Shown here in pieces: positions 8,634 through 16,153 of a stretch of DNA of 39,449 nt. The DNA is from AAA164-E04 sp014239995 (GTDB lineage: Bacteria > Verrucomicrobiota > Verrucomicrobiia > Limisphaerales > AAA164-E04), in contig JAQWLM010000145.1 of NCBI GenBank assembly GCA_029247315.1, positions 1-39,449 of the forward strand, given 5' to 3'. Under the pieces are notes generated by a model. That model made no database searches. It was not told where the DNA came from and saw only the letters and a program-made list of their open reading frames with translations. Position 1 is the first letter of the stretch. Each line of letters begins with the position of its first letter. The translations under genes were made by a program, and so were the position numbers.

Positions 8634-11318
8634 ATGAAGTGCTTGCTCTTTGCTCGACTGGTAATCCGTTGGATGGGAATGGCCCCGATCATTCTCACGT
8701 GCCTCCTGATAAAAGCGGAACAATCCGCTTCGAAGGCGATTTATTGCTCGAAACATTCCCATTTTCTGGCACCAACTGATTCCCCAGACCATCACAAATA
8801 TGCCCCGAGCCGTTGGGTAGACATCCTTCATCTGAAGTTGGATATTACCCCCCATTTCCAGAAGCGTTCGGTTTCGGGAACAACGACCCTGACCTTTAAA
8901 CCCATCGCACCATCCATTGAGCAACTGAAACTCAATGCCGTTGACCTCGAACTGATGGAAGTCACAAGCACACATGCGCTGGCGAGTTGGCATGTCAGTG
9001 AGGATATGGTGGTGATTGACTTCGCTGCACCGATCCCTGCCGACCAAGAGGTGGAACTATCCTTAAAACACGCTGCCCAGCCATCGAAGGGCATGTACTT
9101 TCGAACGCCTGAAATGGGATATAAGGAGGGGGAAACACACCTTTTCACGCAGGGAGAACCCCATGAGGCTCGACACTGGTTCCCATCCTTTGACGCACCC
9201 AATGAAAAGTTCACCTCTGAAATAACCTGTCATGTTCCCGAAGGCATGGTGGTGCTTTCAAATGGCAGGCTGACCTCAAGAACAAGTGATTCGGATGCTC
9301 ACTTGACCACCTTTACCTGGCTTCAGGACAAGCCACATGTCAATTACCTTATTTCCGTTGTAGCGGGCTACTTCCAGAAAATTGAGGATACCTACAAGGA
9401 TATCCCCATGGCTTTCTGGACCCTGCCCTCTGAAATTCATCAGGCTCAACATTCTTTCAAAGATACCAAGGCGATGATGGGTTTTTTTGAGGAGGAGATT
9501 GGTATTCCCTACCCCTGGGCCAAATACGACCAGGTCTGTGTGAATGATTTCGTGGCTGGAGGAATGGAAAACACCAGCCTGACCTCATTGACCGATGCCA
9601 CCCTCTTCACCTCCGAGACGGAAAACCTGAAATCAAGCCAGGGACTGGTGGCTCACGAACTGGCGCATCAGTGGTTTGGGGATTTGGTCACATGCAAAGA
9701 TTGGAGTCACTTATGGCTCAACGAGGGATTCGCCACTTATTACGACGCCCTTTTTGAAGAACACAAGCATGGCCGTGATGCGTTCCTTTACCAGATGTTT
9801 CGAAACGCAAAGGGCTTTGCCGCACGACACAGTGACCAGACTCCCATCGTGGATCGTGCCTACAACAAAGCTATGGACCAGTTTGGCTACAGGGCCTATC
9901 CAAAAGGCAGCTGGATCCTTCACATGCTGAGATCACAACTTGGCAGTGACCTTTACAGAAAATGTATCAAAACCTACTTGAACCGGCACGCCTACGGAGT
10001 GGTGGTCACTGAAAACCTGAATGCCGTGATCGAGGAACTTTCCGGACGTTCCTTCGACAGATTTTTTGACCAATACGTGTATCACGGCGGTCACCCGAGT
10101 CTGTCATTCAAATATCACTGGGATTCCAAACTGAGAATGGCTAAAATTTCTGTCAATCAGCAACAGAGCATCAGCGACAAGGTGATGCTCTTCGAGTTAC
10201 CTGCCACCATCCGGTTTAAGACTTCCGGGGAAACAATCGATCACCCAGTCATCATTCGAAACGTATCCGAGGACTTCTACATCTCTCTCCCCGAGGAACC
10301 CAGGATTGTCCGCTTTGACCCTGAGTTCACACTCCTTGCCAACGTGAAATTTTCAAAACCCACTCCGATGATACTCGCTCAACTGGAGTATGCATCCGAT
10401 GTCATTGGTCGTATTCGGGCCATCGAGGGGCTTGCAAAGAACACTTCCAGCAAAAGCATCAATGCCTTGAAACGCTGTCTTGAACAGGATCCTTTCTATG
10501 GGGTCCGCATGGAAGCGGCAGATGCACTCAAACGTATTCACACTCCAGAGGCGCTACAGGCACTGCTTGACTCCAGGGGGCAAGAAGACGCACGCGTCCG
10601 CCACAGGGTGCAGATGGGAATAGGAGCGTTCTTTTCACGGGAAGCCATGGAGGCCGCACTGAAGGCGACGCAAGAGGAATCCAACCCGACGATTGCGAAC
10701 ACTGCCGTCAGGGCCCTGGGTAACTTCGGCAGCGAAGAGGCCATGCCTGTCCTGTCCGCATTCCTCAGAAAAACTTCCTATCGGAACACCCATGCGGAAA
10801 CCGCCATTTCAGCCATGGAGTCGCTGGATAATGACTCCTTTGTCATGCCGATTCTAGAGTCATTAATGCAACGGAAGCCAAGTTTCACGACAAGGGGCTA
10901 CTCCAACGCACTCTCCAGTCTTGCCCACTTGAGTCGACACGCCAAGGACAAGTCCATGGTCATGAGTTTCATCGCGGGTAATCTGCACGATCCAAAAGAA
11001 AGGATTCGTATTGGTGCCATGCGAGCTCTGGGGCGTCTCCGGGATACAAGGGCCATTCCCATGCTTCGGCACTGGATGCATGCTGATCCAGACTCTCCTG
11101 AGCACAAGGCGGCGAAGGCATCCATTGATACCCTGCAAAAATTGATCCTTCCTGGCGAAAATCTCAAGACCTATTGGCGAGACAAGGTCCAGGCGGTAGA
11201 GGCCTCTCACGAATCCTTGAAAAATGAGTTGGAGCAACTAAAAAAGCGTCTGGAAGCACTTGTCCCCAACAGCGGAGAAGCGGCTTCAGAGACAGCCAAG
11301 CCAGCAGAAGAAAACTGA
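8634..11318 (+). CDS. Secreted M1-family aminopeptidase with C-terminal HEAT repeats
   Basis: 894 residues. The M1 exopeptidase motif is G309-G-M-E-N313, and the zinc site is H341-E-L-A-H345 with E364 in NEGFATY, the exact HExxH-x18-E spacing of M1 enzymes. It should cleave N-terminal residues from peptides. The N-terminus (residues 1-28) is hydrophobic and suggests export. The chosen ATG at 8634 is the first ATG, though ATGs at 8673 and 8679 would also leave a signal-like sequence and none has a strong Shine-Dalgarno. About residues 580-845 form HEAT/ARM-like repeats, replacing the usual ERAP1-type C-terminal domain. Residues about 855-880 are a predicted short coiled coil. 144 nt without visible features separate it from the BatA-like gene, so it may be independently transcribed. 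Confidence 0.92.
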   Translation: MKCLLFARLVIRWMGMAPIILTCLLIKAEQSASKAIYCSKHSHFLAPTDSPDHHKYAPSRWVDILHLKLDITPHFQKRSVSGTTTLTFKPIAPSIEQLKLNAVDLELMEVTSTHALASWHVSEDMVVIDFAAPIPADQEVELSLKHAAQPSKGMYFRTPEMGYKEGETHLFTQGEPHEARHWFPSFDAPNEKFTSEITCHVPEGMVVLSNGRLTSRTSDSDAHLTTFTWLQDKPHVNYLISVVAGYFQKIEDTYKDIPMAFWTLPSEIHQAQHSFKDTKAMMGFFEEEIGIPYPWAKYDQVCVNDFVAGGMENTSLTSLTDATLFTSETENLKSSQGLVAHELAHQWFGDLVTCKDWSHLWLNEGFATYYDALFEEHKHGRDAFLYQMFRNAKGFAARHSDQTPIVDRAYNKAMDQFGYRAYPKGSWILHMLRSQLGSDLYRKCIKTYLNRHAYGVVVTENLNAVIEELSGRSFDRFFDQYVYHGGHPSLSFKYHWDSKLRMAKISVNQQQSISDKVMLFELPATIRFKTSGETIDHPVIIRNVSEDFYISLPEEPRIVRFDPEFTLLANVKFSKPTPMILAQLEYASDVIGRIRAIEGLAKNTSSKSINALKRCLEQDPFYGVRMEAADALKRIHTPEALQALLDSRGQEDARVRHRVQMGIGAFFSREAMEAALKATQEESNPTIANTAVRALGNFGSEEAMPVLSAFLRKTSYRNTHAETAISAMESLDNDSFVMPILESLMQRKPSFTTRGYSNALSSLAHLSRHAKDKSMVMSFIAGNLHDPKERIRIGAMRALGRLRDTRAIPMLRHWMHADPDSPEHKAAKASIDTLQKLILPGENLKTYWRDKVQAVEASHESLKNELEQLKKRLEALVPNSGEAASETAKPAEEN

Positions 11319-11430
11319 CAGTATCACGCATCGCCACTCAGGTCTGCAGGAACCAGGATGCAGGTCCACGAGTCGAAAAAATATGCAAGGTGTGCCAAGG
11401 ACCCAGCATGAGGCTCAAAAGGTAACCAAT

Positions 11431-11940
11431 ATGAATACTCAAACAGAAACGGACCCCACATCCCCCAGGGTGGGTATCATCATGGGTAGTGACTCAGACT
11501 GGCCTACCATGCAGGCTGCAGTGGAGGTATGCACCCGTTTTAATATCCCCTTTGAAGCACGTGTTGTTTCCGCTCACCGAACACCTAGGGACATGGCAGA
11601 CTACGGGGAAACAGCCCATTCCAGAGGCCTCGAAGTCATCATCGCCGGAGCAGGTGGGGCTGCCCACCTTCCAGGGATGATTGCCAGTCACTCCCCATTG
11701 CCTGTCATTGGCGTACCCATACAAAGCAAGGCCTTGAATGGCCTTGATTCACTACTCTCGATCGTACAGATGCCTGCCGGTATTCCTGTGGCAACCGTTG
11801 CCATTGGCAATGCAAAAAATGCCGGCCTGCTCGCTGCAGCCATATTAGGTATCAAAGACCCATCGATTCAGGAAAACCTGCTCAAGGAAAAACGAGAAAT
11901 GGCAGAAGCCTCACGCGAGAAAACCAAAAACCTGGTCTGA
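11431..11940 (+). CDS. purE: N5-carboxyaminoimidazole ribonucleotide mutase
   Basis: 169 residues, the usual length of class I PurE. It converts N5-CAIR to CAIR in de novo purine synthesis. Diagnostic motifs are the nucleotide loop IIMGSDSDWPTM, the catalytic-histidine segment SAHRTP, and AGAGGAAHLPGM. The sequence fits the class I (PurK-dependent) type rather than the animal-like class II. No purK lies in the window. The open frame extends upstream to 11260 inside the preceding gene, but the conserved protein starts with the ATG at 11431, with a weak AAAAGG 8-9 nt upstream. It is 112 nt after the M1 peptidase stop and converges on selD. Confidence 0.97.
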   Translation: MNTQTETDPTSPRVGIIMGSDSDWPTMQAAVEVCTRFNIPFEARVVSAHRTPRDMADYGETAHSRGLEVIIAGAGGAAHLPGMIASHSPLPVIGVPIQSKALNGLDSLLSIVQMPAGIPVATVAIGNAKNAGLLAAAILGIKDPSIQENLLKEKREMAEASREKTKNLV

Positions 11941-11978
11941 TACACTGCCCCTGGTTCTCAATCACGGGAATCCACCTC

Positions 11979-13037
11979 CTAGGGCATGATGCTGATGGTC
12001 TGTGGGTGTTGTGAAATGATCTCACCAATTTCAGCAGCCCCCTGACCAGCTTCGCGTAATCGGCTCATGAGTTCCTGAATCTTGTCCGGGGCAACAGCAA
12101 AAAGAAGTCCTCCGGATGTTTGTGCATCAGCAAGGATCAAGCGGTCCACCGCACTGACCTGGGGGTCCCACTTCAGGTAAGGGTTCAATGATTCCAGATT
12201 CCGTTGGCTTCCACCTGGAACGAAGCCTCGGGATGCCAATGTGGAGACCCCCTGAAGCAGGGGGACGGTGGAAAAATGGAGCCTTGCACCCACACCTTGA
12301 AGCATCTCGAACAGATGCCCCAAAAGGCCAAACCCACTCACATCCGTACAGGCCCGTATACCGACCTTGGAAGCAATTTCAGCAGGCAGGCGATTCAGAG
12401 TTTGCATGCTCTCAACCGCTTTTTGTTCGATGGACGGGTCAACATCATCATCCCGAAGTGCGGTGGTGATAATCCCAACACCAATAGGTTTGGTCAAAAC
12501 CAGCCTGTCTCCCGGTTGTGCACCGATGTTGGTCCAATACCTGTCCGGATGCACCGTTCCTGTGACAGATAATCCGTATTTGGGTTCCTGGTCATCAATG
12601 CTGTGTCCACCCACAATGGGAATGCCGGCCTCGGCAGCCTTGTCAGCCCCGCCACGAAGGATGTCTCCAAGCACCGACATGGGTAATTGTCCGCCCTTGG
12701 CAGGAAATCCAACGATGTTGAGAGCCATCGTTGGAGTTCCCCCCATGGCGTAGACATCGCTCAGTGAGTTCGCTGCTGCAATGGCTCCAAACAGATACGG
12801 GTCATCGACAACCGGTGTAAAAAAATCAACGGTCTGGATGATCGCGAGTTCGCTCGAAAGACGATAGACAGCCGCATCATCGGAGGCATTCGTACCCACG
12901 AGGACGTTTGGATCGGTTATCTTGGGTAGATTGTCCAGGACCTGGACAAGGTCTTCACGACCTAATTTGGAAGCTCAACCGGCACAATGTGATAACTGGG
13001 TTAAAGCAATCTGTTTATCTGATGGGTCATTTTTCAT
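11979..13037 (-). CDS. selD: Selenide, water dikinase, itself a selenoprotein (UGA-encoded Sec21)
   Basis: 352 residues if the in-frame UGA at 12977-12975 is read as selenocysteine. It makes selenophosphate from selenide and ATP, the selenium donor for Sec-tRNA and selenouridine. Read from ATG 13037, the N-terminus runs to ...SHCAG-U21-ASK24-LG. This aligns with HGAGCGCK of E. coli SelD, so U21 replaces catalytic Cys17 and K24 matches Lys20. Downstream come the ATP/metal motifs TNASDDAAVY, VDFFTP, VGGHS and the glycine-rich GFGLLGHLFEM. Without recoding, the frame would begin only at 12899 and lose the entire catalytic N-terminus, which would be non-functional. An in-frame ATG at 13052 would add five residues (MAVLI); neither ATG has a clear Shine-Dalgarno, and an in-frame TGA lies just upstream. 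The gene is convergent with purE and divergent from nadA (about 150 nt). Confidence 0.95.
12932..12963 (-). promoter_or_regulatory. Candidate bacterial SECIS hairpins after the selD UGA
   Basis: Immediately downstream of the UGA on the minus strand are two consecutive perfect hairpins. The first (12963-12949) has a 5-bp stem AGGUC/GACCU with loop GUGAA, 17-21 nt after the UGA. The second (12948-12932) has a 6-bp stem UGUCCA/UGGACA with loop GGUCC, 33-37 nt after the UGA. Both fit the published bacterial SECIS rules: a loop 16-37 nt from UGA, G among the first two loop bases, and a stem of at least 4 bp. The GGUC loop of the second resembles the SelB-binding loop of E. coli fdhF. Which one binds SelB cannot be decided by eye. 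Confidence 0.72.
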
Positions 13038-13188
13038 AATCAGCACGGCCATCTTAGCAACTCAAGGATCACTTGAAAACAACTTGTTCATTTCCTTGCC
13101 CCCGAGGTGAACAGCTCAACTCTTTCACTGAAAATATCCTTTTTACTACGGGATTGCCCTGCTGAAACTTACCGATTAGAATATCCTG

Positions 13189-14187
13189 ATGAGTGACACT
13201 TTGGCGCATATTTCACTGAGAGAAGGAAGTGAAAATGAAGCACGGAAGTCAGATTTAGAAAGACCCAGCGACCCTCTTTCGAGAGAAATCCTGCGACTCA
13301 AGCATGAACTGAATGCAGTAATTCTGGCTCACAACTACCAGATCCCGGAAATCCAGGACCTGGCAGACTTTGTCGGCGACTCACTCGGTCTCGCGAGGGT
13401 AGCAGCAGAAACTGAAGCAGAGGTCATTATCTTCTGCGGTGTGCATTTCATGGCTGAAACAGCCAAGATATTGAATCCTGACAAGACGGTTCTCCTGCCG
13501 GATCTGCTTGCGGGGTGCTCCCTTGAAGAAAGTTGCCCGGCGACACAGCTCAAGGCCTTTCAGGAAGGCCACCCGGGTATCTACACCATTGCCTATGTCA
13601 ATTGCAGTGCGGATGTCAAAGCACTCAGCGACGTCATCTGCACAAGTGGTAATGCCGTAAGCATCGTTGAAGCAGCTCCACGTGATCGAGAACTGCTTTT
13701 TGTTCCTGACGAAAATCTAGGTGCCTGGGTCATGGAGCAAACCAAGCGCCCCATGCAGCTCTGGAAAGGAAATTGTTACGCACACGTCGAGTTCACAGCA
13801 GACAGTATTCTGGCCATTCGAGATAAGCATCCGGAGGCACCACTGGTAGCACACCCTGAATGCACCAAGGCAGTTCGATTGCTTGCTGATGAAATTTGTT
13901 CCACCGAAAAAATGGTAACTTTCTGCAAAACACACCCCGCGCCGGCCTTCATCATCGCTACCGAAGCTGGCATGCTGCATCGCTTGAAACGAGAGTGCCC
14001 AGAGAAGGTGTTCATTCCAGCTCCCACCGACAACTGTGCCTGTAACGAATGCAGGTATATGAAACTCAATACGCTGGAAAAACTTTACAACTGCATGTCA
14101 AAAAAGACCCCGGAGATCCGTATGTCCAAAGCCACCCTGGAGCGCGCCAGACTTCCCATTACCCGAATGCTCGAGATGTCCAGATAG
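13189..14187 (+). CDS. nadA: Quinolinate synthase A
   Basis: 332 residues. It condenses iminoaspartate with dihydroxyacetone phosphate to give quinolinate in de novo NAD synthesis, using a [4Fe-4S] cluster. Candidate cluster ligands are C110 (LLAGCSLEESC), C196 (WKGNCYAHVEF) and one of C283, C285, C288 in NCACNECRYMKLNT, which matches the conserved three-cysteine layout. The early AHNYQIPEIQDLADFVGDS segment and the HPEC motif are also typical. The first ~30 residues before the conserved core are charged and poorly conserved in type. The ATG at 13189 is the only good start and has no strong Shine-Dalgarno. No nadB or nadC is present nearby. It is divergent from selD and convergent with pdxH (21 nt between stops). 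Confidence 0.97.
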   Translation: MSDTLAHISLREGSENEARKSDLERPSDPLSREILRLKHELNAVILAHNYQIPEIQDLADFVGDSLGLARVAAETEAEVIIFCGVHFMAETAKILNPDKTVLLPDLLAGCSLEESCPATQLKAFQEGHPGIYTIAYVNCSADVKALSDVICTSGNAVSIVEAAPRDRELLFVPDENLGAWVMEQTKRPMQLWKGNCYAHVEFTADSILAIRDKHPEAPLVAHPECTKAVRLLADEICSTEKMVTFCKTHPAPAFIIATEAGMLHRLKRECPEKVFIPAPTDNCACNECRYMKLNTLEKLYNCMSKKTPEIRMSKATLERARLPITRMLEMSR

Positions 14188-14208
14188 GATTTCGTTCACT
14201 TTCAGAAA

Positions 14209-14874
14209 TCAGGGAGCCAAGCGTGAACGCTGCCACGAGTCCTTGCCAAGGTTGAGATACTGGATTCGGTCGTGCAGACGACTCGGACGTCCTTGCCAGA
14301 ACTCAAAACTGCGAGGAACGACGCGGTAACCTCCCCAAAAGGAGGGTAAAGGAACCTCTCCGTTGGCGAATTTGCGCTTGAGCTCGAGAAATTTCATTTC
14401 AAGGAGCTTTCGGGTCGTAAGGACACGGCTCTGCCTTGAAGCCCAGGCTCCTATCTGGCTATCCACAGGGCGTGTCAGAAAGTATTTGAAGACTTCACCC
14501 CGGCTCAATGGTTCTGCCATTCCGTCAATGACCACCTGGCGTTCCAGTTCCAACCACGGAAAGAGGAGGGATACCTGCGCATTGGACTGGATCTGGAGTG
14601 ATTTTCTGCTCTCAAGGTTGGTAAAGAACTGGAATCCTGGTTTCTCAAAGCCCTTAAGCAGCACTGTGCGGATGGAGGTTTGTCCCTCAGGCGTGGCTGT
14701 GGCCAGGCTCATGGCATTGGGTTCCCTGATGTGTGCCTTGCAAGCCTGTTGAAACCACTTATTGAATTGTTCAAAAGGATCCTCGGCCACCGAGGATTCG
14801 TCGAGATCGCCCATGGTATAATTTTGACGCAGATCCTGCACTTCCCGCTCACTTGTCATGAATGAACTATGCAT
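14209..14874 (-). CDS. pdxH: Pyridoxamine/pyridoxine 5'-phosphate oxidase
   Basis: 221 residues, normal for PdxH. It is an FMN enzyme that oxidises pyridoxamine or pyridoxine 5'-phosphate to pyridoxal 5'-phosphate. Recognisable segments are DPFEQFNKWF, the FMN-contacting SIRTVLLKGF and FFTNLESRKSLQI, the GWAS-like GAWASRQS, and the C-terminal FWGGYRVVPRSFEFWQGRPSRLHDR in which the final arginine and histidine contact PLP. The ATG at 14874 is supported by a GAAGG about 8 nt upstream; an internal ATG at 14859 is not. The C-terminus ends RLAP, as in many family members. Confidence 0.97.
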   Translation of the reverse strand: MHSSFMTSEREVQDLRQNYTMGDLDESSVAEDPFEQFNKWFQQACKAHIREPNAMSLATATPEGQTSIRTVLLKGFEKPGFQFFTNLESRKSLQIQSNAQVSLLFPWLELERQVVIDGMAEPLSRGEVFKYFLTRPVDSQIGAWASRQSRVLTTRKLLEMKFLELKRKFANGEVPLPSFWGGYRVVPRSFEFWQGRPSRLHDRIQYLNLGKDSWQRSRLAP

Positions 14875-14931
14875 TCAATAACACCTTCAATCAATGCCCT
14901 GATTTGTTTGTCCAGGAAAACATCTTCCATC

Positions 14932-15420
14932 TTAATCCACTGGAAAAAAGGAAATCGAACATGGATATTTCCACGTTTTCCCTTGGAAGGCCTTGATAGC
15001 CCCGACGATGGGAAAGACAATACCTAGGACAAGTATGGCAAAAAGCAGGGGGAGCCCAATCACAAAGAAACTCAGGATGTAAAACAGGATGAGAAGGATA
15101 CATTCGGTAATGATCCAGTTGGCAACGATGCGTCCGTGTCGATCGATGATGGTGGAGTCATGTTTCATGACCTGCCACATAATAATTGGGACCACCATGC
15201 CAGCCAAGGGGATCATGTAACCAAAGAACTGTGAAAGGTGGATCACCATACCCCATATACGTTCATCCGAGGACAGCACGTTCAGTATTTTTTTAAGCAT
15301 TTCCGCCATAGGACGATCCTTGGCAAGTAGAGTCGCCTTGGCAGATTCAAATTCCTGCTGAGTGAGCGCACCACTCAGGCGCAACTCATTAAGTTTTTCA
15401 AGCTCGTCTGCAATGTTCAT
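14932..15420 (-). CDS. SHOCT-like plus DUF4870 membrane protein
   Basis: 162 residues. The N-terminal ~35 residues (EKLNELRLSGALTQQEFESAKATLL) match the short SHOCT-type helical motif that often links to membrane domains. Residues about 55-145 form three hydrophobic segments typical of DUF4870 (Tic20-like) proteins: HLSQFFGYMIPLAGMVVPIIMW, ITECILLILFYILSFFVIGLPLL and FAILVLGIVFPIVGAIKAF. The family has no proven function. It lies upstream of pdxH on the same strand with 57 nt between them, so the two may share a transcript, but no functional link is evident. Confidence 0.85.
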   Translation of the reverse strand: MNIADELEKLNELRLSGALTQQEFESAKATLLAKDRPMAEMLKKILNVLSSDERIWGMVIHLSQFFGYMIPLAGMVVPIIMWQVMKHDSTIIDRHGRIVANWIITECILLILFYILSFFVIGLPLLFAILVLGIVFPIVGAIKAFQGKTWKYPCSISFFPVD

Positions 15421-15607
15421 AAGCGTAGGTTCAGATCACGATTAAATGCCAATCTGGTTGTAAGATGGAAAAACGTGCTTTGAGCATCCTCTGGCATGGT
15501 TGTAGAAACATCCAGAGCAGAACACGGATGACCATGTTTCCATTATCACTGGCATGTCTCACAGCGCTCAGGGTCGGACTTACCAGTGTTCCACTACCGA
15601 CTCCAGG

Positions 15608-15627
15608 CCAGCATATTAATATGCTGG
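15608..15627. promoter_or_regulatory. Perfect 20-bp palindrome (operator candidate)
   Basis: The half-site CCAGCATATT is followed directly by its exact reverse complement AATATGCTGG, with no spacer. It lies in the ~730-nt region between the DUF4870 gene and the CotH gene, 43 nt upstream of a small ORF with a Shine-Dalgarno. A dyad this long suggests a dimeric DNA-binding protein site. A short cruciform or transcription-end hairpin is less likely because the centre is AT-rich and lacks a T-tract. I saw no second copy in the window. Confidence 0.4.
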
Positions 15628-15669
15628 TCAACATTAACCACGGATAGCGGGACCTCTCAACAGGATAAT

Positions 15670-15966
15670 ATGCATAACAGGCTCATAAAACAGAGAAAAC
15701 CCTTGAAACCACTCTTGAGGGACCTTAGTGCATTTGGCCTGTCTGACATGTATTCAAGGTCCAGCTGGTTCAACCCTATGAAATACGGGGAGAAAGCCCA
15801 CCGCTTAAATCCAGGAACTCAAGACGCTTTCACCAGAAAGGGAATCTGCACGCTGGATGACAGAAAAAGTTCCGAATTCACTTCATTGAAAATGCATAAG
15901 CAAGCACTTCAATGTTCGATCCAGGGGTGTCAGGCTGTCATCTATTGTCAATCACCAAGGGGATAA
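15670..15966 (+). CDS. Small hypothetical ORF, doubtful
   Basis: 98 residues starting at an ATG with AGGA 4 nt upstream. The product is basic and cysteine-containing near its end (CSIQGC, YC), with no recognised domain, signal peptide or membrane segment. It is the only plausible gene in the 15421-16153 gap. Support is limited to the ribosome site and the palindrome 43 nt upstream. Codon use is not distinctive, so it could be a chance ORF. Confidence 0.2.
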   Translation: MHNRLIKQRKPLKPLLRDLSAFGLSDMYSRSSWFNPMKYGEKAHRLNPGTQDAFTRKGICTLDDRKSSEFTSLKMHKQALQCSIQGCQAVIYCQSPRG

Positions 15967-16006
15967 AGCTTACATCCAACCCTGAGTCGGTTAAGATTGC
16001 ATGTTA

Positions 16007-16030
16007 CGGTTAAAAATGTAACCGATCGGT
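16007..16030. promoter_or_regulatory. Inverted repeat upstream of the CotH gene
   Basis: CGGTTA and TAACCG flank a 6-nt spacer (16007-16024). The right arm overlaps a perfect 10-bp palindrome ACCGATCGGT (16021-16030). A further CGGTTA occurs at 15988-15993. This cluster lies about 125-165 nt before the CotH-family start and could be a regulator site. The evidence is symmetry only. I see no convincing -35/-10 pair next to it. Confidence 0.22.
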
Positions 16031-16153
16031 CGCCAGGACCGTCTCCACTTGCATGCCGTGATATATTCGGCAAAATGAGGATCCCACCGATTCCACGATG
16101 GGCATGATTGCTGTGGATCGCTAAGGGGCATCTGAAAACACCATCACCCATCC

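Noticed and set aside
12166..12260. Short plus-strand ORFs opposite selD
   Set aside because: They lie within the conserved coding region of selD and have no ribosome site or recognised sequence.
15421..16153. tRNA, ncRNA or CRISPR in the gene-poor gap
   Set aside because: No repeated units with regular spacing and no cloverleaf could be found. Only the two dyads listed and one doubtful ORF are supported.
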